Source: Neurospora intermedia (Eukaryota; Ascomycota; Sordariomycetes; Sordariales; Sordariaceae). From it: 64,000 nucleotides of DNA. A program made the position numbers and the translations under genes. The stretch's first letter is position 1, and each line of letters begins with the position of its first letter. The notes beneath the pieces were generated by a model that made no database searches, had not been told where the DNA came from, and worked only from the letters and a program-made list of their open reading frames with translations. Below, piece after piece: positions 58,344 through 64,000 of this stretch. Location of the stretch: the NCBI GenBank assembly GCA_037102815.1, contig BTPP01000002.1:806001-870000 (forward strand), given 5' to 3'.

Positions 58344-58410
58344 CTGTCGTGAGTGTTAATCGCTAGGTACGTAAATGCACGCCAAGCTTGAGAGAATGCC
58401 TATCGCTTAC
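58344..58410 (-). other. Probable 5'-UTR intron of copy G
   Basis: Donor GTAAGC at 58,410, branch-like GATTAAC, acceptor CGACAG ending at 58,344; 67 nt. It lies between the TATA-like box and the ATG, as in copy B. Confidence 0.55.
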
Positions 58411-58577
58411 GTGTTTGAGATAGGTAAAAGTTTATACAACTATTGCTCCTGTCCCCCCTTTGCGCGAGACTTTGATTAATGTTGTTGTCTGGACTCGTTG
58501 TTGGTTCCTGACAGTTGGTGGAATTGACCTGCTGAAGGAAGAAAAGAAGTGTGAGTCGGAGGAGGAGAGAGTGGGGG

Positions 58578-58585
58578 ATTAAATA
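58578..58585 (-). promoter_or_regulatory. TATA-like box of copy G
   Basis: TATTTAAT on the minus strand; about 225 bp before the ATG once the putative intron is removed. Confidence 0.5.
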
Positions 58586-59251
58586 GGGCTGGGGAAGAGA
58601 TAAAACACAGGTCACCCCCAGGAGAAGTGAAGGGTTATTTGGTGGTGAAGGGTCATGAACAAGTTGATGGAACCTGTAACTATGCCATTGTTCAAGGTTC
58701 TTATTGGGAGGACAACCCGAAGTGGGTTCAAGACCAAGGTCCTGGAATAGCTTCATAGCACGGTCGGTGAATGGCTTCGCTTCCATGGTCAAGGTTCAGG
58801 TTCTGTCCAGTTCCTGTTGACGGACCTCTCCTGAAGGCAAACCTTTCTCTGGGGACTCCCCATTCTTGGACTCGCCCATAAGGTTTTGAGCATGCACAAA
58901 TGTTCAAGGGTGGACACTCGGGAGAATGATGTTCTTTGACTGCCCGATTATTGGGGACTTCAATCGAGGGATCTGGCGATGGCCATGTAAGACATCAATG
59001 TCAAGAAGGTTTATACGCCGATACTGGAAAACACAAAAAAAGAACCAGGTCATGGAAAATTGAGGCATAATGGATGGGGGCAAATGTACGTCTAGAATTG
59101 AATTGTGAAATGGTAAAATGCCCTTTGATGCTGTATGGAAGCTCTTCATCATGCAGCCCTCCACCTGTCCCGTTTGGAACTGAGAAGTGTCCTGGCAGAA
59201 ATTGTAGTCAAAACTCAGGTAGGTAGGTAGATGTTCCGAGGAGCTGCCGTC
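58586..59251. other. Intergenic between copies G and H
   Basis: No gene seen. Contains three TAGG/TAGG units near 59,218. Confidence 0.5.
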
Positions 59252-60289
59252 CTACCAAAATGGGTCCTTTTCCCACTCCTCCTTCCACCATTTCAACGAA
59301 GTGTCTGCCCACATGTGTAACAGGAATGGTGACGGCGGCAGCGGCTCTTCATTTACCTCCAGCCTCATAGCGTAATTTTCCCTATAGATCACCGGATCGA
59401 CCCAGTCCAGACTTATAGAGGGCAGGTTCTCTCCCTCCTCATACCACTTTTTCCACTCCTCTTCCGTCATCTTCATGAAGCGAAGCCAGGAAAGGACTTG
59501 GGCGACCGTGTCGTTGGCCGCATTGTGGAAAACGATGCCATGTTCTCGCCCATCCCTGATCGCCTCTTCGTCTCCTCCCAAGATTCCCAAAGAGGCCAAA
59601 GCCCTACCACAGTTCACACGTGGAGGGGCGACCGGCCAACCGTCGTCATCAAACCAGGGCTCCGGGAAGAAATGGTGCTCGAATGGTGACCATTTCTGGA
59701 AATCCCACAATTCGATGTCATCGCCGAGCCATGGAAAGTCGACACCGCCTTCATCAAGGATGTCCTGCTCCAGGCGGTGATCCCAGAAGAGGATCTTGAC
59801 AGAGCGCTGCTTGTCGTTCTCAAACTCTTCATTGGTTCGATTTTGGCGTGCCAGCTGCCAGAAGAAAGGATGCAACCACCACATGGTTTCGATTTTCGAC
59901 AGGTAGGTGGATTTCGTAAATTGAGAGTGGTATGGCCGGGCAAAGTGTCTCTTTCTGGGGTGGTTCGGTGGGTGACACCTGCAGGTTTCTTCATGGACCA
60001 GCGACCAGGCGTAGTCGATGAAATGTGTGGCCTCGATGTGCTGGGCAAGCTGGTCAAATGTATTCCGGCTGTAGGGCGCCAGTCCGGGGTCAAAGACCGA
60101 GACTCCCAGCTCGGAAGCTTGGCAGTACTTGGAGACCTCGTCCTGCTCGAAGTGGTCTACGGTGTCAAAGTCAAGAGAAACGATTATGGCGTCCTGATTT
60201 TTGGCGCGGAAGGACTGGAGAGCCTGGTATGAAGAAACCGGCTTCGGTGAGGTCGCCCAGCGAGGGCCGGCAGCAAAGTACTCAGGCAT
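59252..60289 (-). CDS. DEDDh exonuclease-like protein, array copy H
   Basis: 345 residues; ATG at 60,289. The ExoI motif reads SLDFDTVDHF: Asp40 is kept but the usual Glu is Asp42. Then ASELGVSVFDPG, a changed Cys/His cluster (CRCHPPNH...HFARPYHSQF, lacking the final Cys), ILFWDHRLEQDIL, IELWDFQKWSPFE, an insertion PEPWFDDDGWPVAPP (with a GW), and ExoIII FHNAANDTVAQVL (His255-Asp260). There is no long disordered tail; it ends in a tryptophan-rich SLKWWKEEWEKDPFW. The single exon is intact. Activity may differ from the other copies because of the Glu-to-Asp change. Confidence 0.86.
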   Translation of the reverse strand: MPEYFAAGPRWATSPKPVSSYQALQSFRAKNQDAIIVSLDFDTVDHFEQDEVSKYCQASELGVSVFDPGLAPYSRNTFDQLAQHIEATHFIDYAWSLVHEETCRCHPPNHPRKRHFARPYHSQFTKSTYLSKIETMWWLHPFFWQLARQNRTNEEFENDKQRSVKILFWDHRLEQDILDEGGVDFPWLGDDIELWDFQKWSPFEHHFFPEPWFDDDGWPVAPPRVNCGRALASLGILGGDEEAIRDGREHGIVFHNAANDTVAQVLSWLRFMKMTEEEWKKWYEEGENLPSISLDWVDPVIYRENYAMRLEVNEEPLPPSPFLLHMWADTSLKWWKEEWEKDPFW

Positions 60290-63221
60290 TTCGGATGGTG
60301 ATTTTGGGTTGTGACTATAGGAAGGCTTTGGTGGGCCTCATGATAATAATGTTAATCAGTATTCAGATGTAGATAACAAGAATTGGGAAGAAGGTACCTA
60401 ATTACCTGCAAAAGGGCTGTATCTTGGTCAAAAGTGTTGCTTCAGTTTCCTGAATTACGGACCAGAGACCATCGTATCATCTTATGGTGCTATTGATGAC
60501 ACCAACCGCGTTCAGATCAGAGTGGTCATGCCCAGATTGGTGATAGCTTCAGGTTTTTAGGCCGTTCGTCAAAAGGGGGGAGACCGCGTAAGAGCCCGGA
60601 GCACTGTAAATTCGATTCCTTTGGTGCCACGTCATTTCTATCCATTTTCTCAAGAGAGCTGGAGGGTGGGGACATTCAGAATCACCGTCTTGCATAAAAA
60701 TTTGGTGGGCATAAATGTTGCAGGATGCTTTTACAGTATGCCTGATTTCCTTGAAACCCTAAAAACGAACGGCCCAAGACAATGTGGTAGCCATGCGCTC
60801 GTCTGGTTTGTCCCATGGCTCAGGCTTGGAATGGCGGGGAGACTGCAGCTGTTCTGCCAAATCTTTCCACCAACGAAATCCATTCGAATTGGGTCTGTGA
60901 ATTGTTTCGTCAGCGCTATCCGGTCTTCTTGCCATCCTCAAAACCATAATTGAAGGGAAAGAGGTGATAAACTCGCCATCTAACGTGACCTCTATCTTAC
61001 CCACCGAAACCTCGTTTTATGCTTCAAACTCCATTGAACTATCCCTTGACACACTTCTGGCGAGATGGAATATCTGCTTCGTGACGCCCGAATCAACCTT
61101 GTTGGGTGCCATGTTCGGAACCAGATGTATTCCCTGGGCGATCGAAGGAATCATGCAATCCCGCTATCTCTCACTCGAGGTGCTCATTGCTTCCGAAGCC
61201 AGTGATCTCTGTGTGCGGTACGTACTCCATCGGTCGTCGTCAGGTTAAGGTTCTGGGAAAAAAAGATGGGACTGAAGGCCGTGATGGATAAGTCGAAGAT
61301 ATCCCATGTCCACGGGCCCGAGGCCTGCACATGAACACGAACCTCGTGCGCTACAACGACCGCTGTAAAATCCCAAAGTTCAGTGAACATCTGCAGGGCA
61401 AAAAATTCAGACCAATCAAAAGCTGTGAATGCCCTGGCAGTCATCCGAATCGGGAAGGTGGTCCGTGTTTCGCAGCACTGTCAAACAACCGAGAAATTCT
61501 CCAGCTTGCCCTCCGTGCTGTGAACGACGCGACGACAAGAAGAATGCTGGAGAAAAGGAGGAAAATGATTCCCACCGCGGGAAAGGAAAAAAAAAGAAAA
61601 AAGAAAGGAAAATGATGTAGACAAGAGATAGAAGGAAAGCAGAAGATTTATAATGCACCTATAAAAAATGGACGCCCCAGCCTAAAGAAAAGCCCGCATC
61701 AGTGGTCATGTCATCACTGGCGAACGAGCCGGCGGTAGATAGCAATACAGCATCTCCTGGCCCTTTGTCCAGCAAAAAAAAGAGAGAAGCGGATGAAGAA
61801 CCGAAACGAAAGATGACGCGGGAGTATATACCAACCCAAGTAGGAGAGTACAATGAAGGTATAGACAAAAATGATCTTCGAAAATCGTAGGCAGGTAAGG
61901 ACTGGAGAGAAGAAGTTCCATGAAATGTCCACTGCGCAAAGGCAAAGTGTCCATGATATCCATCCTCAACAGGCAGGTCCGATCATTGCCGGCGGGATAA
62001 AGCCCAGCTTTATACCTCATGAGGGTCGCGATTTCCAGCTTGAATCTTCCTCTGATTGCAGCTTCCCACAACACGAAATGCGTGATGTAATCAAATAGCA
62101 GACATTTGCCGAGCAAGCTCCAACATGAATCCAGCAAGGGCAAGCCATCAAGGAAACGGCGCGCGGACCAGCAGTGTTCTTGCTCAACAGTTTGACCACA
62201 GATTTTCTACCAGGTTTCATGCAATTGCCGGAGCACAAACTGATAGTAGAAGCAGGTTGAAAAACAGTTGAAGTGATTGCGGTTTTGTATGGTGAATGCA
62301 CTAATTTTGCTACCTACCTTTGCGGCTGTATGTTGATTCCTTTCTCCATGTTTCTTCTAGATGCCATCACTCTCCAGTCAGTAGCTACTTCTTCCCTTTA
62401 CTCCTCTGGCCCATGTCAACAGCCACCCACTATGCTCCTATCGTCTCAACTCCATTCCTACCCGTCGCCCTTGCCTCCCGTGGACCGTGATCGACTCCAC
62501 TCACTTCTCCTTCCACATCACCGCGTAGCGGCAGAGAGAGTAACAGTGGCCACATCCAAGCGCTACCTAATCTAACGGCGCTCTTCATTTTGGCTTGGCT
62601 TTGACTCCCGCGGCACTGCTTCAAACTCCAGCCTTGCTTATGCGAAAGATCCTGCCGATGCTTGCTTCCCTTTCGGTCCTTAACTCTGGGTAGTGCTTCC
62701 CGCAGACCTGCAGCACTTGCGGTTTGAGACTGACCTTGGTCACTTCCCCAGATTCCATACCTCTGTGTGACAGACTTTTGGCTTGGTGATTGACATACAT
62801 GCAAACCGCAAACGTTGTGCGTCTTCATGCCTCAGCCAGGTCGGCGGGTATATTCCTTGCCAGCACGAGGTGTAGAGCGGAAGGGCGCGACCATAGTCTT
62901 CCAAGAAGCGTCGACAAGTTTCCTTCCGGGCTAGCCGGATCTCATGAGTCTATTGCCAGGCTGAAATGCTCCATCGTCGGGTGTTCCTTCCTTGTTGTCT
63001 ATGGGGGAAGAAATGGTACTTTGCTGGGTAAGTGTCTTTTCTATGGTGCGGGGCATTGAGTGAGCGACGGCAATCTAATCACTCCCTTCTTCTTCCTCTG
63101 TGGTAGATGGGGTACCTCTGGATGCAGGTAATGCGGCGGGATCCCTGGACGTAGACCTTCTCAACGTAGTCGACAGTTGAGCATGGCAGTGCTTAACGGA
63201 TTCCGGCAAGTCCCAAGTGGA
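60290..63221. other. 2.9 kb without a convincing gene
   Basis: Several frames of 80-130 codons exist on both strands (for example minus 60,759-61,004, reading KIEVTLDGEFITSFPS, and minus 61,184-61,444), but none shows a known motif, a usable start plus splice sites, or family resemblance. A spliced gene near 60.75-61.45 kb cannot be excluded. No array copy is visible here. Confidence 0.4.
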
Positions 63222-64000
63222 CTACCACCCCGTGGTTGACCTCCATTCCCATGATTCCCAGGAGGATGAAGTCCAGGTCGTCGAGGACCAGCTTGTGGTC
63301 GGTGACCATGGCGAAGTGGGATCGATGGTCTTCTCTGCCGGCTTTCGCAGAACATCCGCCCAGCTCATTGACTTCATAGCGCTGCCGACAGTGGTGACAC
63401 TGGTGAAAGTGATACCAGCCTCAATCTCAGCCATTGCGCTGTGGTGCACAATGACGGGCTCGGGCTCTGGGTCCTCAGGCTCCACAACCTCGTCAGGTCT
63501 TTCCCCCGGTTGAAGTAACGGGCGAAGTTCCTGGTTCGCCTTCCAGGTCTCATCGCTAATCCAGGATAAATCGACTGGATCCAAGTCACCAGGGTAAAAG
63601 TCCCAGCGACCACGCCAGTTCTTCCACTCTGCCTCGGTCATGACCATAAATCGCAGGAAGGCGACGACTTGGGTGAATGTGTCGTTGGCAGCGTTATGCA
63701 AGACTGCCATACCCCCGGCCCCAGTTCCGAGGGCCCCGAGACTATCGAAGGCCTTTCCTGCACCGGTCTTGGCCTTTTCAAACCTCGACCGGAAGGGCTT
63801 GAACTTCTGAAAGTCCCATTCGATGGCCCCATAGTAGCCGACATTGAACTCCATGTCGTGGAACCAGTTGGCTTCCATCCGCGCGTCCCAGTACAACACA
63901 ATCACCGTACGGAGCATGCATGCCTCTTTTTCCTCTGCGGTGAGGTCCTTCATGGATAGATTGCCAAGAAGGCGATCGAGGTCAGAAAGTGCCTGGTCAT
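63222..64000 (-). CDS. DEDDh exonuclease-like protein, array copy I (partial, cut by the window)
   Basis: The frame is open to the right edge, so the N-terminal ExoI part lies outside. Visible parts: DLDRLLGNLSMKDLTAEEKEA, VIVLYWDARMEANWF, IEWDFQKFKPFRSRF, GKAFDSLGALGTG, ExoIII LHNAANDTFTQVVAFLRF, MTEAEWKNW and DPVDLSWISDETW. An acidic/proline stretch (PDEVVEPEDPEPEP) follows. The tail from about 63,330 down is rich in Ser/Thr/Trp (SMSWADV, SSWESWEWRS) and ends GW, a tryptophan-rich end unlike the GWP tails of B and C but of the same flavour. Confidence 0.85.
   Translation of the reverse strand, partial: DQALSDLDRLLGNLSMKDLTAEEKEACMLRTVIVLYWDARMEANWFHDMEFNVGYYGAIEWDFQKFKPFRSRFEKAKTGAGKAFDSLGALGTGAGGMAVLHNAANDTFTQVVAFLRFMVMTEAEWKNWRGRWDFYPGDLDPVDLSWISDETWKANQELRPLLQPGERPDEVVEPEDPEPEPVIVHHSAMAEIEAGITFTSVTTVGSAMKSMSWADVLRKPAEKTIDPTSPWSPTTSWSSTTWTSSSWESWEWRSTTGW

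Overview
The window looks like a filamentous ascomycete, most likely a Sordariomycete such as Neurospora or a close relative (inference). The evidence is GC-rich single-exon or few-exon genes with short introns of the GTRNGY / CTAAC / YAG type, dispersed (TACC)n tracts, and a sharply bounded ~23.6 kb AT-rich block. In that block CpA/TpG is nearly gone while CpG survives, which is the mark of repeat-induced point mutation (RIP).

Left flank (1-19.3 kb), ordinary euchromatin: an HSL-type alpha/beta hydrolase (minus, one intron), a large cytosolic GH31 glycosidase with an unusual repeat-bearing N-terminus (minus), an intact-looking PIF/Harbinger-like MITE with TTA target duplication, an MFS drug:H+ antiporter (plus), tRNA-Gly(GCC) (minus), a membrane-anchored M20 carboxypeptidase-S-like peptidase (plus) and an MNN1-type GT71 mannosyltransferase (minus). 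These are housekeeping or secretory-pathway genes with no sign of a shared pathway.

Centre (19.35-43.0 kb), a RIP-ruined heterochromatic island. It holds a broken 11.25 kb Ty3/gypsy LTR retrotransposon (27,447-38,693, minus strand, 340-bp LTRs, TSD ATTGT) nested inside a second, unidentified element. The two edges of the island carry related inverted motifs (13-bp perfect inverted match plus collinear subterminal motifs), so the outer sequence may be one large element with inverted ends. A ~570-bp element at 46.15-46.72 kb has related ends and a tRNA-like pol III promoter inside.

Right flank (44.0-64.0 kb), the most unusual part: nine members of one gene family, all on the minus strand, head to tail, about one per 2 kb. 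They encode RNase H-fold DEDDh exonuclease-like proteins (Gfd2/YDR514C-like), with an ExoI DFE motif, a WD/WA..EE motif and an ExoIII HNATND motif. They share a family-specific Cys/His cluster, and several have disordered tails with GW (GWP) motifs reminiscent of Argonaute hooks. Five copies look intact or nearly so (A, B, D, G, H), C has its GW-rich tail in another frame, E is an inside-out chimera, F is N-terminally deleted and I runs off the window. A short motif, TAGAGGTA/TACCTCTA, is scattered through the array and has entered coding sequence. The array looks like a birth-and-death family beside a RIP island; an RNA-silencing or nucleic-acid-degrading role is a hypothesis only.
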